Counted from the stretch's first letter, positions 1 through 8,346 are shown. The stretch is 37,080 nucleotides of DNA from Clostridia bacterium (GCA_017434895.1 JAFSGB010000011.1:1-37080), one strand, 5' to 3'. The notes: generated by a model not told the origin, from the sequence alone. Made by a program: numbers and translations.

Positions 1-102
1 GACAAAATGAATGTTGCCCGCCGTACCTGCGGATATATCGGTACACAGTACTGGAACCAAGGCAGAACTCAAGAAATTAAGGAAAGGGTTCTCCACTTGT
101 AA
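1..102 (+). CDS. nrdD: Anaerobic ribonucleoside-triphosphate reductase, C-terminal end (partial)
   Basis: Only the last 33 codons and the TAA stop are in the window; the gene enters from the left in frame 1. The readable tail contains RTCGYIG, the glycyl-radical loop of class III (anaerobic) ribonucleotide reductases, where the Gly carries the radical, followed by the usual short helical end (EIKERVLHL). The enzyme makes deoxyribonucleoside triphosphates from NTPs without oxygen. The next gene encodes its radical SAM activase NrdG, the normal partner, which strengthens the call. A UUCG-loop terminator lies between the two genes, so nrdG is probably expressed at a lower level by read-through. 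The main body of the protein cannot be assessed here. Confidence 0.93.
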   Translation, partial: DKMNVARRTCGYIGTQYWNQGRTQEIKERVLHL

Positions 103-111
103 TATTATTTG

Positions 112-138
112 ACATAGCACCTTCGGGTGCTATGTTTT
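112..138 (+). terminator. Intrinsic terminator between nrdD and nrdG
   Basis: A perfect 10-bp stem (acatagcacc, 112-121, with ggtgctatgt, 126-135) is closed by a C(UUCG)G tetraloop, one of the most stable RNA loops known, and runs into a short T run. It sits 9 bp after the nrdD stop and ends about 12 bp before the nrdG start, so it probably attenuates rather than abolishes nrdG expression. Confidence 0.85.
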
Positions 139-150
139 TAGAGGTCATTT

Positions 151-708
151 ATGAATTATGCGGTAATTAAAAAATTTGATATTGCCAACGGCCCCGGTGT
201 CAGAGTAAGCCTTTTTGTAAGCGGCTGCCGTCACTTTTGCAAAAACTGTTTTAACAGCGAAGCATGGGATTTCGGTTACGGAAAGCCTTTTACCGACGAG
301 GTGATTGACGATTTGGTGAAATCTATATTGCCTGATTATATTTCCGGTTTTTCTGTTTTGGGTGGCGAGCCTTTTGAACCGGAAAATCAAGATGATGTTC
401 TTAAAGTAGTAAAGGCAATCAAAGAAAAAACCAATAAAAATATTTGGATTTATACTGGCTTTCTTTATGACGAGCAATTGCTTAAAGGTACAGTCGGTGA
501 TATTGAAACAGTAAAGAAAATATTAAAATACACCGATGTCCTAGTTGACGGAAAGTTTGTTGAGGAACTTAAAAGCCCTGATTTATTATTTCGCGGCTCA
601 TCTAACCAAAGGATAATTGATGTGCAAAAATCACTGACAAACAATGAAGTTCTTTGGCTTGAGGGCAAATGGGAAAGAAAAATGGGGAGCGGTAATATTT
701 ACGAATAG
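151..708 (+). CDS. nrdG: Anaerobic ribonucleotide reductase activating protein (radical SAM)
   Basis: This is the activase that uses S-adenosylmethionine and a [4Fe-4S] cluster to place the glycyl radical on NrdD. The 185-residue protein has the cluster motif C-x3-C-x2-C at Cys26, Cys30 and Cys33, preceded by the typical NGPGVRVSLFVSGC context, and a later SAM-binding GGEP motif (VLGGEPFEPEN) near residue 71. Length fits the family (about 150-200 residues). The start is supported by GAGGT at 141-145. It follows nrdD directly, with a terminator hairpin in the gap, and is followed 10 bp later by dut, so nucleotide-supply genes cluster here. Confidence 0.95.
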   Translation: MNYAVIKKFDIANGPGVRVSLFVSGCRHFCKNCFNSEAWDFGYGKPFTDEVIDDLVKSILPDYISGFSVLGGEPFEPENQDDVLKVVKAIKEKTNKNIWIYTGFLYDEQLLKGTVGDIETVKKILKYTDVLVDGKFVEELKSPDLLFRGSSNQRIIDVQKSLTNNEVLWLEGKWERKMGSGNIYE

Positions 709-718
709 GAGAATTATT

Positions 719-1159
719 ATGATTAAGGTTAACTTTAAAAAGCTAAATGAAAATGCAGTAGCGCCTACCTATGGCACAGAGTTTGCCGCCGGCGCCGACC
801 TTTATGCTTGCGAAGGCGGGGAGGTTACAATTGAAGCAGGGGAGACTAAACTTATTCACACCGGTCTTTCTTTGGAAATTCCCGAGGGTTATGCCGGTTT
901 AATTTACGCAAGAAGCGGTATTGCTACAAAACGAGGATTAGCCCCCGCTAATAAGGTTGGTGTTATTGACAGTGATTATCGCGGTGAAATTATGGTTTCA
1001 CTACATAATCATTCAAACGCTGCACAAACCATTTCCGATAAGGAAAGAATTGCTCAACTTGTAATTACACCTTTTCTAAAGGTTGAATACACCGAAACTG
1101 ATAGTCTTAGTGACACTGTTCGAGGCGCGGGCGGATTTGGTTCTACAGGCAGTAAATAA
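719..1159 (+). CDS. dut: dUTP diphosphatase
   Basis: Hydrolyses dUTP to dUMP and pyrophosphate, keeping uracil out of DNA and supplying dUMP for thymidylate synthesis; family members are homotrimers. The 146-residue protein shows the conserved dUTPase motifs in order: GADLYA (motif I), YARSGIA (II), the VGVIDSDYRGEI segment (III, with the catalytic Asp), a segment around KERIAQLVI (IV), and the C-terminal GAGGFGSTG loop (V) that closes over the nucleotide. I chose the ATG at 719 because AGGAG lies at 707-711; a longer reading from 644 would overlap nrdG and has no ribosome site. It probably shares the nrdG transcript and ends at the terminator at 1168. Confidence 0.95.
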   Translation: MIKVNFKKLNENAVAPTYGTEFAAGADLYACEGGEVTIEAGETKLIHTGLSLEIPEGYAGLIYARSGIATKRGLAPANKVGVIDSDYRGEIMVSLHNHSNAAQTISDKERIAQLVITPFLKVEYTETDSLSDTVRGAGGFGSTGSK

Positions 1160-1167
1160 TTAAATTT

Positions 1168-1200
1168 AAAAACTTTCAGTGTTTTCATTGAAAGTTTTTT
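1168..1200 (+). terminator. Intrinsic terminator after dut
   Basis: An 11-bp A/T-rich stem (1168-1178 with 1189-1199), a 10-nt loop and a T run follow the dut stop by 9 bp. The 3' arm also contains the candidate -35 box of the proB promoter. Confidence 0.75.
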
Positions 1201-1216
1201 AATTTTGTGTTATTAT
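1188..1216 (+). promoter_or_regulatory. Candidate sigma-A promoter for proBAC
   Basis: TTGAAA (1188-1193), a 17-bp spacer and TATTAT (1211-1216) precede proB. The -35 box lies inside the 3' arm of the dut terminator, so the end of one unit and the start of the next share DNA. Prediction by consensus only. Confidence 0.5.
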
Positions 1217-1246
1217 ACATCTAATTAGTAAAAGTTGGTGAAATTA

Positions 1247-2017
1247 ATGAAAATAGTCATTAAATTAGGAACATCTACCTTAGCGCATCAAACAGGAAGG
1301 CTTAATATTCGCCGTGTGGAGGAGCTTTGCAAGGTGATATCCGACCTTAAAAATGCGGGGAACGAAATCATTATGGTTTCCTCGGGTGCTATCGGTATGG
1401 GCGTGGGAAAGCTTTCTCTAGGCGAAAAGCCTGCCGACATTCCAACCAAGCAGGCTGCCGCGGCAATAGGTCAGTGTGAGCTTATGTATACCTATGATAA
1501 GCTATTTTCTGAATACAATCATACTGTGGCTCAAATTCTTTTAACCGACGAGGATATTGCCGACAGTGAGCGTTGTAACAACTTTAAAAACACCCTTTGC
1601 CGACTTTTGGAACTGGGTGCAATTCCGATTATTAACGAAAATGATACTATCGCTACAGACGAAATTGTTATAGGCGATAACGATACATTGGGTGCAATTG
1701 TATCAACAACAATAGGTGCAGATTTGCTTATAATTTTATCTGATATTGACGGACTTTTTACCGCCGACCCACACACGGATAAAAATGCAGTTATGATACA
1801 TACGGTAAAGGATATTACCCCCGAAATTGAGGCTATGACCGGCGGTGCGGGAACATCTCTCGGTACAGGCGGAATGGTTACTAAAATTAAAGCGGCAAGG
1901 ATAGCAACCAAGGGTGGCACCGATACTGTAATTGCCAACGGCAAAGACCCTAAAATTCTTTACGGAATTGTTAAAGGTGAGGACAAGGGCACCAAATTTT
2001 TGGCAGTGAGGAACTAA
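1247..2017 (+). CDS. proB: Glutamate 5-kinase
   Basis: Catalyses ATP-dependent phosphorylation of glutamate, the first step of proline synthesis. The protein has the amino-acid-kinase fold signatures: IKLGTSTL at the N terminus, VSSGAIGMG near residue 45, a NENDTIA segment, and [11 protein letters not shown]. At 256 residues it is a kinase-only form lacking the C-terminal PUA domain of the E. coli enzyme (about 367 residues); such short forms are known in Firmicutes. ATG at 1247 is preferred, with GGTG 6 bp upstream; in-frame TTG (1235) and GTG (1238) starts just upstream are possible. proA follows after one base, so the two are translationally coupled. Feedback control by proline is expected of the family but not visible here. 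Confidence 0.95.
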   Translation: MKIVIKLGTSTLAHQTGRLNIRRVEELCKVISDLKNAGNEIIMVSSGAIGMGVGKLSLGEKPADIPTKQAAAAIGQCELMYTYDKLFSEYNHTVAQILLTDEDIADSERCNNFKNTLCRLLELGAIPIINENDTIATDEIVIGDNDTLGAIVSTTIGADLLIILSDIDGLFTADPHTDKNAVMIHTVKDITPEIEAMTGGAGTSLGTGGMVTKIKAARIATKGGTDTVIANGKDPKILYGIVKGEDKGTKFLAVRN

Positions 2018-2018
2018 A

Positions 2019-3224
2019 ATGACCGATACATTAGTAATACTTGAGAAGGCTAAAGCAGTTTCTTTAAATAAACCGCTTTCAACACAGTTTAAGAATAATG
2101 CTCTCGAAAAAATGGCGGAGTGCCTAATGGAAAGCACCGAGGAAATTCTTACTGCTAACCAAAAGGATATTAAAAATGCCGAGGGTAAAATTGCCCCCGT
2201 AATGATTGACCGACTTCGTCTTGATGCCGAAAGAATTAAGTCTATGGCAAGTGGGATTTTATCGGTTGCGGCACTTCCTGACCCTGTGGGAAAAGTATTA
2301 GACAAAACCAAGCATAAAAACGGACTTTTAATTGAAAAAAGAAGTATTCCTTTCGGTGTTGTGGCGATAATTTACGAAAGCCGCCCGAATGTTACTTCCG
2401 ATGCCGCCGCTTTAAGTTTTAAGAGCGGTAATGTGGCAGTGCTTAGAAGCGGTAAGGATGCTTATTTTAGCGCCAGAGCTATCGTAACAGCACTTAAAAA
2501 GGCTTTAAGAGAATGTAATATTGACGAAAATTACATTAACTTGATAGAGGATACCACCCGTGAAAGTGCTAACACCCTTATGACGGCAGTCGGGTTAGTG
2601 GATTTGCTGATTCCACGAGGCGGAAAGGGATTAATTAAGTCATGCACAGAAAATGCAAAGGTGCCTTGCATTGAAACCGGAACGGGTATTTGTCACATTT
2701 ATGTTGACGAATTTGCCGATATAGAAAAGGCGTTAAAAATCGTCGATAACGCTAAGCGCAGCCGTCCATCGGTTTGTAATGCGGCAGAGTGTCTTTTAGT
2801 GCACAAAAGCATTGCCGAGGAATTTTTGCCTAAAATCTACGATTTGTTCGGGAATACTGAGCCTAAAACCGAGATTTTAAGTGAGGGTGAGGATATTTAC
2901 GACACCGAGTTTTTGGATTTTAAAATCGCTTTAAAGATTGTTGACGGAGTTGAGGAAGCACTTAAGCATATTACCGAGCATTCGACACATCACAGCGAAA
3001 GCATTATAACGGAATCTAAAGAAAATGCCGATTATTTTGTGTCCATGATTGATTCGGCGGCGGTCTATGTTAATGCTTCAACACGCTTTACCGACGGCGG
3101 CGAGTTCGGTCTTGGTTGTGAAATGGGGATTTCTACCCAAAAGCTTCACGCCAGAGGACCTATGGGACTGAAAGAACTTAATACCTACAAGTATGTCATA
3201 ATCGGTGACGGACAGATTAGATAG
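2019..3224 (+). CDS. proA: Gamma-glutamyl phosphate reductase
   Basis: Reduces gamma-glutamyl phosphate with NADPH to glutamate semialdehyde, the second step of proline synthesis. The 401-residue protein belongs to the aldehyde dehydrogenase superfamily: [15 protein letters not shown] near residue 118, [10 protein letters not shown], and the catalytic cysteine in RPSVCNAAE (Cys253). The C-terminal segment [20 protein letters not shown] is the family signature. The start is one base after the proB stop, as expected for partners that hand over a labile acyl phosphate. proC follows 9 bp downstream with AGGAG in the gap, so all three pathway enzymes lie in one operon. Confidence 0.96.
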   Translation: MTDTLVILEKAKAVSLNKPLSTQFKNNALEKMAECLMESTEEILTANQKDIKNAEGKIAPVMIDRLRLDAERIKSMASGILSVAALPDPVGKVLDKTKHKNGLLIEKRSIPFGVVAIIYESRPNVTSDAAALSFKSGNVAVLRSGKDAYFSARAIVTALKKALRECNIDENYINLIEDTTRESANTLMTAVGLVDLLIPRGGKGLIKSCTENAKVPCIETGTGICHIYVDEFADIEKALKIVDNAKRSRPSVCNAAECLLVHKSIAEEFLPKIYDLFGNTEPKTEILSEGEDIYDTEFLDFKIALKIVDGVEEALKHITEHSTHHSESIITESKENADYFVSMIDSAAVYVNASTRFTDGGEFGLGCEMGISTQKLHARGPMGLKELNTYKYVIIGDGQIR

Positions 3225-3233
3225 GAGAAATTT

Positions 3234-4037
3234 ATGGAAAATTCGAAATTTGGATTTATCGGTTGCGGAAATATGGGAGGCAGCCTTGCCCGTGCAGTCG
3301 TTAAGGCCGTTGGCGACGACAATGTTACATTAGCCGACAAGGATGCCGTTAAGGCTCAGTGCTTAGCAAAAGAGCTTAAATGTGAAGCTACCGATAGTAA
3401 GAATATTGCCAAGGACTGCAAGTTTATTTTCTTAGGGATAAAGCCCCAAGTTATGAAAGCGGCACTTTCGGAAATCTCCGATGTATTAAATGCCAGAACT
3501 GACCGTTTTGTTATTATAAGTATGGCGGCAGGCGTCAAAATGGCGGAAATTGCCGAGATGCTTGGAAAAGATTATCCTATAATCCGTATAATGCCTAATA
3601 CACCCGTTTCTGCGGGCAAGGGCATGATTCTTTACACTTCAAATAAAAGCGTTAATATGGACGAATTAGAAAGTTTTTGTGATTCTTTGCAGTTTGCGGG
3701 CAGACTTGATAAAATTCAAGAAAATTCAATTAACGCTGCAACTGCAGTTTCGGGTTGTGGTCCCGCCTTTGTATATCTCTTTGCAGAGGCTATGGCTGAT
3801 GCGGGGGTTGAATGCGGTCTGCCCAGAGAAAAAGCACTCGAATATGCTACTCAGACACTTTTAGGCTCTGCCGAGCTAATCTTTAAAACCGGAAAGCATC
3901 CCGCCGTTTTAAAAGACGAGGTTTGCAGTCCGGGTGGCAGTACCATTGAGGGTGTTCATTCTCTTGAGGAGAACGGTTTTAGGGGTACGGTAATGTCCGC
4001 CGTAAAGGCATCCTTTGATAAGACAAATTTGCTTTAA
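3234..4037 (+). CDS. proC: Pyrroline-5-carboxylate reductase
   Basis: Reduces 1-pyrroline-5-carboxylate to proline, the last step of the pathway. The 267-residue protein opens with the Rossmann dinucleotide motif GFIGCGNMGGSLA, continues with IRIMPNTPVSAGKGM near residue 120, and carries the C-terminal signature region GCGPAFVYLFAEAM ... VCSPGGSTIEGVHSLE. Length matches the family (about 265-275). It is the third gene of proBAC, 9 bp after proA with TAGGAG upstream of the ATG, and the operon ends at the terminator at 4044. A complete proBAC unit implies that the organism makes proline from glutamate. Confidence 0.96.
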   Translation: MENSKFGFIGCGNMGGSLARAVVKAVGDDNVTLADKDAVKAQCLAKELKCEATDSKNIAKDCKFIFLGIKPQVMKAALSEISDVLNARTDRFVIISMAAGVKMAEIAEMLGKDYPIIRIMPNTPVSAGKGMILYTSNKSVNMDELESFCDSLQFAGRLDKIQENSINAATAVSGCGPAFVYLFAEAMADAGVECGLPREKALEYATQTLLGSAELIFKTGKHPAVLKDEVCSPGGSTIEGVHSLEENGFRGTVMSAVKASFDKTNLL

Positions 4038-4043
4038 AGTTTT

Positions 4044-4069
4044 AACTGCCCGTTTAGGGCAGTTTTTAT
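4044..4069 (+). terminator. Intrinsic terminator after proC
   Basis: An 8-bp stem (aactgccc, 4044-4051, with gggcagtt, 4057-4064), a 5-nt loop and a T run end the proBAC unit. Confidence 0.85.
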
Positions 4070-4092
4070 TTGTTAATAATCTGTTAAACTAC

Positions 4093-4120
4093 TTGACAAA
4101 AAATATAATATGACTATAAT
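4093..4120 (+). promoter_or_regulatory. Strong sigma-A promoter for marR-ABC operon
   Basis: Perfect consensus boxes: TTGACA (4093-4098), a 16-bp spacer, TATAAT (4115-4120). It is the best promoter in the window by match and sits 41 bp upstream of the MarR-type regulator, which suggests an intrinsically strong promoter that needs repression. Confidence 0.8.
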
Positions 4121-4126
4121 AATTAC

Positions 4127-4138
4127 TTAGCAGACTAA
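4127..4138. promoter_or_regulatory. Candidate MarR operator
   Basis: The short inverted repeat TTAG-caga-CTAA lies 6 bp past the -10 box, around the expected transcription start. MarR proteins bind such dyads as dimers, and binding here would block the strong promoter of the repressor's own operon. Assigning the site to this regulator is inference from position and symmetry. Confidence 0.45.
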
Positions 4139-4161
4139 CATTTTATTTTCGTAGGTGAAAT

Positions 4162-4608
4162 ATGAAAAGAGAGAACGAAATTGGCTTCGTTGTAAGACGA
4201 CTTTCAAATTTGATTAAAAGAGATGTTGAAAGCAGTAAGTTAAGACTTGACATTGACCCTGTTAGGGGTGTTAACGGATGGGCAATCGGTTATTTTTATG
4301 ACAACCGTGATAAGGACATTTTTCAAAAAGATTTTGAAAACAAATTTTCAATTAGACCTTCGACAGCCAGCAAAATTCTTAAAACAATGGAGCAAAAGGG
4401 ATTTATTGAAAGGCAAAGTGTTGAAAGTGATGCAAGGCTTAAGAAAATTGTGTTGACAGAAAAAGCAATAGAAATTCACAAGAATGTAATTAAAGAAATC
4501 AATGCTCGTGAAAAACGCCTTAGGTCGGGAATTGCAGAAAGCGACCTCAAAATATTTTTCAGCGTTATGGAGCGGCTGACGGCAAATATGGAGGACTCAA
4601 ATGATTAA
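4162..4608 (+). CDS. MarR family transcriptional regulator
   Basis: A 148-residue protein with the size and layout of MarR repressors: N-terminal helix with RRLSNLIKR, a winged helix-turn-helix in the middle (RPSTASKILKTMEQKGFIERQ, about residues 67-87, with wing SDARLKKIVLTEKA), and a C-terminal dimerisation helix. The segment SDARLKKIVLT matches the conserved wing pattern D-x-R-x-K-x-x-x-LT. It precedes and overlaps by 8 bp the first of two ABC exporter genes, the usual arrangement for a repressor that senses the exported compound. A consensus promoter and a dyad lie just upstream, consistent with autoregulation. The ligand cannot be told from sequence. Confidence 0.9.
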   Translation: MKRENEIGFVVRRLSNLIKRDVESSKLRLDIDPVRGVNGWAIGYFYDNRDKDIFQKDFENKFSIRPSTASKILKTMEQKGFIERQSVESDARLKKIVLTEKAIEIHKNVIKEINAREKRLRSGIAESDLKIFFSVMERLTANMEDSND

Positions 4609-6349
4609 AACACTAGCAAAAAGTATTAGGGAATATAAACTACCGTCTATTCTGACTGTTTTGGCTATGGTGGGCGAAGTTATAATTGAGGTTTTAATTC
4701 CTTTTATTACAGCAAATTTAGTAAATAGTATTAAAGCGAACGCACCGATTGAAAGTGTCATTAAAACGGGTCTTATACTTGTAGGAATGGCATTGATTTC
4801 ACTATGCTTCGGTTGTTGCGGTGCACTGTTGTGCGCTAAGGCTTCATCCGGTTTCGCAAAGAATTTACGCCGAGATATGTTCGAGCGTATACAAAGCTTT
4901 TCCTTTTCAAATATTGATAAATTTTCCGCCTCGTCCTTAGTGACACGCCTTACTACTGATATCACTCATGTTCAAATGTCATATATGATGATTATAAGAA
5001 CTGCAATCAGAAGCCCTATGATGTTTACTTTTTCAATCATTATGGCTTACACAATGGGCGGCGCACTTGCCACCTCATTTGTGGTTGTAATTCCCGTATT
5101 GCTTTTCGGTTTACTGCTTGTCAGCCGTAAGGCTATGCCCGCTTTTAGGCGTGTTTTCAAAAAGTACGACCGTCTAAACGAGTCTATTGAGGAAAATGTT
5201 CGCGGAATGAGGGTAGTTAAGGGCTTTTCCCGTGAGGAATATGAAAAGAAAAAATTTGGTATTGCTGCTGACGGTATTACTGAGGATTTTACCAAGGCCG
5301 AGCGCATTGTCGCGCTTAACACACCTATAATGCAGTTTTGTATGTATTTCAATACGGTTGTTATTCTGTTTTTGGGCTCTTATCTTGTGATTTCCAGCGG
5401 AGCTACAACTGTTGACGTTGGACAAATTTCCGCAATGCTTACCTACGGAGTACAAATTTTAATGTCACTTATGATGCTTTCAATGATTTATGTTATGATT
5501 ACAATGTCCCTTGAATCAATGAAGCGGATATGTGAGGTTTTAAATGAGGAGCCTAACCTTAAGAATCCCGAAAATGCCGCTACAACTGTTCGGGATGGCT
5601 CTATTAAATTTGAAAGTGTCAGCTTCAAGTATACCGAAAAGGCAAAAAAATTTGCCCTTGAAAATATCGATTTAGAAATTAAATCCGGTATGATGGTTGG
5701 TATTATTGGCGGTACAGGCTCGAGTAAATCAACCTTAGTTCAACTAATACCCAGACTTTATGATGTGACCGAGGGCTCTGTTACTGTAGGCGGTGTTGAT
5801 GTCAGAGAATACGACATCAAAACACTTCGTGACAGTGTTGCAATGGTGCTTCAAAAAAATCAGTTGTTTTCGGGTACTATTAAGGAAAATCTGCGTTGGG
5901 GTAACGAAAACGCCACCGATGAGGAAATTATTGACGCTTGTAAATTAGCCCAAGCTGATGAATTTATTAATTCCTTCCCCGATAAATATGACACCTACAT
6001 TGAGCAGGGAGGTACTAATGTTTCTGGCGGACAAAAGCAAAGATTGTGTATTGCGCGTGCACTGCTTAAGAAACCGAAAATCCTTATTTTGGACGATTCT
6101 ACCAGTGCGGTAGACACTAAGACCGATAGCTTTATAAGAAAAGGCTTTAAGGAATTTATCCCTGATACCACAAAAATCATAATCGCACAAAGAGTTGCTT
6201 CTGTTCAGGATGCTGACCTTATAATAATTATGGATAATGGTAAAATAACCGATATGGGTAATCACACGCAACTGCTTAAATCAAGCGAGATTTATCGTGA
6301 GATTTATCAACAGCAAACACATGGAGGTGACAGTAATGAGAACGCCTAA
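4601..6349 (+). CDS. ABC exporter subunit, degenerate ATPase site half
   Basis: A 582-residue half-transporter: an N-terminal six-helix membrane domain (about 15-320) and a C-terminal nucleotide-binding domain. The NBD has a Walker A of GGTGSSKST (370-378), where the Gly before Lys376 is Ser, a canonical signature VSGGQ, a Walker B LILDDSTS in which the catalytic Glu is Asp499, and Gln530 where the switch His should be (AQR). These substitutions mark the non-hydrolysing composite site of heterodimeric exporters such as BmrCD or TM287/288. The gene overlaps marR by 8 bp and its partner by 14 bp, so the two half-transporters are likely made in equal amounts. Probable role: drug, peptide or lipid export; the substrate is unknown. 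Confidence 0.93.
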   Translation: MIKTLAKSIREYKLPSILTVLAMVGEVIIEVLIPFITANLVNSIKANAPIESVIKTGLILVGMALISLCFGCCGALLCAKASSGFAKNLRRDMFERIQSFSFSNIDKFSASSLVTRLTTDITHVQMSYMMIIRTAIRSPMMFTFSIIMAYTMGGALATSFVVVIPVLLFGLLLVSRKAMPAFRRVFKKYDRLNESIEENVRGMRVVKGFSREEYEKKKFGIAADGITEDFTKAERIVALNTPIMQFCMYFNTVVILFLGSYLVISSGATTVDVGQISAMLTYGVQILMSLMMLSMIYVMITMSLESMKRICEVLNEEPNLKNPENAATTVRDGSIKFESVSFKYTEKAKKFALENIDLEIKSGMMVGIIGGTGSSKSTLVQLIPRLYDVTEGSVTVGGVDVREYDIKTLRDSVAMVLQKNQLFSGTIKENLRWGNENATDEEIIDACKLAQADEFINSFPDKYDTYIEQGGTNVSGGQKQRLCIARALLKKPKILILDDSTSAVDTKTDSFIRKGFKEFIPDTTKIIIAQRVASVQDADLIIIMDNGKITDMGNHTQLLKSSEIYREIYQQQTHGGDSNENA

Positions 6350-8279
6350 TTACAGAGTAGCTCAGACTAATAATTCAAATATGCGACCTCCAAAAAGAAA
6401 GTTTAGCGGCAAAACCTTAAAAAGAGTTCTTAAAATGCTTTTTGAATTTTACCCTGTTTTGTTCCCCTTAACGCTTTTATGTATTATCTTTTCTTCTATA
6501 GTTGCAACGCTTCCTGCAATTTTTAATCAGCAGATTATTGCCGCTATTGAAGAGTGGTATATAAGTCGCGACTGGGTAGGCGCAAGCAAAATAATTATTC
6601 CAAAAATCGTTGCCCTAGCCTCCTTTTATATATTATCACTCATATCAGTTACTACTCACACCCAGCTTATGGCATATATAACTCAAGGCTTTTTAGGAAA
6701 GATGCGTAAAGAACTGTTTTCTAGGATGCAAAATTTACCTATAAGCTATTTTGATAAAAACAAGCACGGAGACATAATGAGTCATTATACCAATGATATT
6801 GATACTCTCCGCCAACTTGTGTCCCAGTCTATTCCTACAGTTTTGCAAGCGGGCATTATTGTTGTAACTGTATTTTCAATAATGCTTTACTACAGTATCT
6901 GGATTACCCTAGTTGTGGTTTTAGGGGTATTTATACTCTTTAATATTACTAAAAAAATCGGCGGCGGTTCTGCCAAATATTTTATGCGTCAACAAAAATC
7001 CGTTGGTAAAACCGAGGGCTTTATTCAAGAAATAATGAACGGCCAAAAGGTCGTAAAGGTTTTTTGCCACGAGGAAAAGGTGCAAGAGGATTTTGACAAA
7101 ATTAATGAGGAACTTTATAATGACGGCAAAAAGGCTCACTCCTATGCTAATATTTTAGGTCCCATTAATATGAACATCGGAAACATTCTTTATGTTATTA
7201 TTGCTACTGTTGGCGGTCTTTTTCTACTTTCCGACTTCAAGAATATTGGTATCGGTATGATTCCCTTTAGTATAAGTATCACTATCCCTTTCCTTAATAT
7301 GACCAAGCAGTTTACTGGCAATGTCAACCAACTTTCTCAGCAAATTAACTCAATAGTTATGGGTCTTGCAGGTGCCGAACGTGTTTTTGCGATTATGGAT
7401 ACCGAGCCTGAGACCGACGACGGATATGTAACCCTTGTTAATGCCAAGACCGATAACGATGGTAACCTCACCGAAACAAAGGAGCGTACCGGTGTGTGGG
7501 CGTGGAAGCATCCTCACAGCGACGGTACAATTACCTACAAAAAGGTAGAGGGTGATGTAACACTCAATGCGGTAGACTTTGGTTATGAGGAAAATAAAAC
7601 TGTGCTTCATAATGTCAGTATCTACGCCACCCCCGGTCAAAAGGTTGCTTTTGTGGGCGCAACAGGCGCGGGAAAAACAACCATAACCAATCTTATAAAT
7701 CGTTTTTATGATATTGCTGACGGGAAGATTAGATATGATGGAATTAACATTAATAAAATCAAGAAAAGTGACCTTCGCCGTTCTCTTGGTATAGTTTTGC
7801 AAGAAACTAACTTATTTACAGGAACGGTTATGGATAACATCCGTTACGGCAGACTTGATGCTACCGACGAGGAGTGCATTAATGCCGCCCGTCTTGCGGG
7901 TGCTGACGATTTTATTACCCGTTTGCCTGAGGGCTACGAAACTGAACTTACCAACAACGGTACAAACCTTTCCCAAGGTCAAAGGCAATTAATTGCCATT
8001 GCCCGTGCGGCGGTTGCCGACCCGCCTGTTATGATTTTGGACGAGGCAACCTCATCTATTGATACCCGTACCGAGGCAATTGTACAAAAGGGTATGGATT
8101 CTTTAATGAAGGGCAGAACCGTTTTCGTAATTGCACACAGACTCTCTACCGTTAAAAATTCGGATGTAATTATGGTACTAGAAAATGGCAGAATTATTGA
8201 GCGTGGCAGTCACCAAGACCTAATTGCTCAAAAGGGCCAGTATTACAGTTTGTACACCGGTGCGTTTGAATTAGAATAA
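6336..8279 (+). CDS. ABC exporter subunit, catalytically competent half
   Basis: The partner half-transporter, 647 residues from the ATG at 6336, chosen for GGAGGTGA at 6323-6330; a longer reading from a GTG at 6297 has no ribosome site. A soluble basic N-terminal tail (about 35 residues) leads into six membrane helices. The NBD is canonical: Walker A GATGAGKTT (441-449), signature LSQGQRQ, Walker B MILDEATS with catalytic Glu570, and switch His601 (AHR). A polar insert of about 35 residues (around 375-410) separates the membrane domain from the NBD. Together with the preceding subunit it forms a heterodimer with one active and one degenerate ATP site. It is the last gene of the MarR-controlled operon. 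Confidence 0.93.
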   Translation: MRTPNYRVAQTNNSNMRPPKRKFSGKTLKRVLKMLFEFYPVLFPLTLLCIIFSSIVATLPAIFNQQIIAAIEEWYISRDWVGASKIIIPKIVALASFYILSLISVTTHTQLMAYITQGFLGKMRKELFSRMQNLPISYFDKNKHGDIMSHYTNDIDTLRQLVSQSIPTVLQAGIIVVTVFSIMLYYSIWITLVVVLGVFILFNITKKIGGGSAKYFMRQQKSVGKTEGFIQEIMNGQKVVKVFCHEEKVQEDFDKINEELYNDGKKAHSYANILGPINMNIGNILYVIIATVGGLFLLSDFKNIGIGMIPFSISITIPFLNMTKQFTGNVNQLSQQINSIVMGLAGAERVFAIMDTEPETDDGYVTLVNAKTDNDGNLTETKERTGVWAWKHPHSDGTITYKKVEGDVTLNAVDFGYEENKTVLHNVSIYATPGQKVAFVGATGAGKTTITNLINRFYDIADGKIRYDGININKIKKSDLRRSLGIVLQETNLFTGTVMDNIRYGRLDATDEECINAARLAGADDFITRLPEGYETELTNNGTNLSQGQRQLIAIARAAVADPPVMILDEATSSIDTRTEAIVQKGMDSLMKGRTVFVIAHRLSTVKNSDVIMVLENGRIIERGSHQDLIAQKGQYYSLYTGAFELE

Positions 8280-8283
8280 ATTA

Positions 8284-8312
8284 GAATAATCCTCTTTTTT
8301 TCAGCATAATAT
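8284..8312 (+). promoter_or_regulatory. Candidate sigma-E sporulation promoter for sipL
   Basis: GAATAAT (8284-8290), a 14-bp spacer and CATAATAT (8305-8312) resemble the mother-cell sigma-E consensus (KMATATT, 14-15 bp, CATACANT): 6 of 7 positions in the -35 and 5 of 7 fixed positions in the -10. No good sigma-A promoter is visible in the gap. A start near 8318-8319 would leave out the 5' arm of the overlapping hairpin. Confidence 0.45.
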
Positions 8313-8346
8313 TCATTAGTAACTAGCGAAAAGAGAGGATTTTTTT
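8288..8346 (+). terminator. Terminator hairpin enclosing the sipL ribosome site
   Basis: A 13-bp stem with one G-U pair (8288-8300 with 8329-8341), a long loop, and a six-T run (8341-8346) immediately before the sipL ATG. It probably terminates the ABC exporter transcript. Its 3' arm contains the AGAGAGGA ribosome site (8332-8339) of sipL, so read-through RNA would have that site paired. Confidence 0.65.

Noticed and set aside
644-718. 25-residue N-terminal extension of dut
   Set aside because: It overlaps nrdG, lacks a ribosome site, and the family starts at the ATG at 719.
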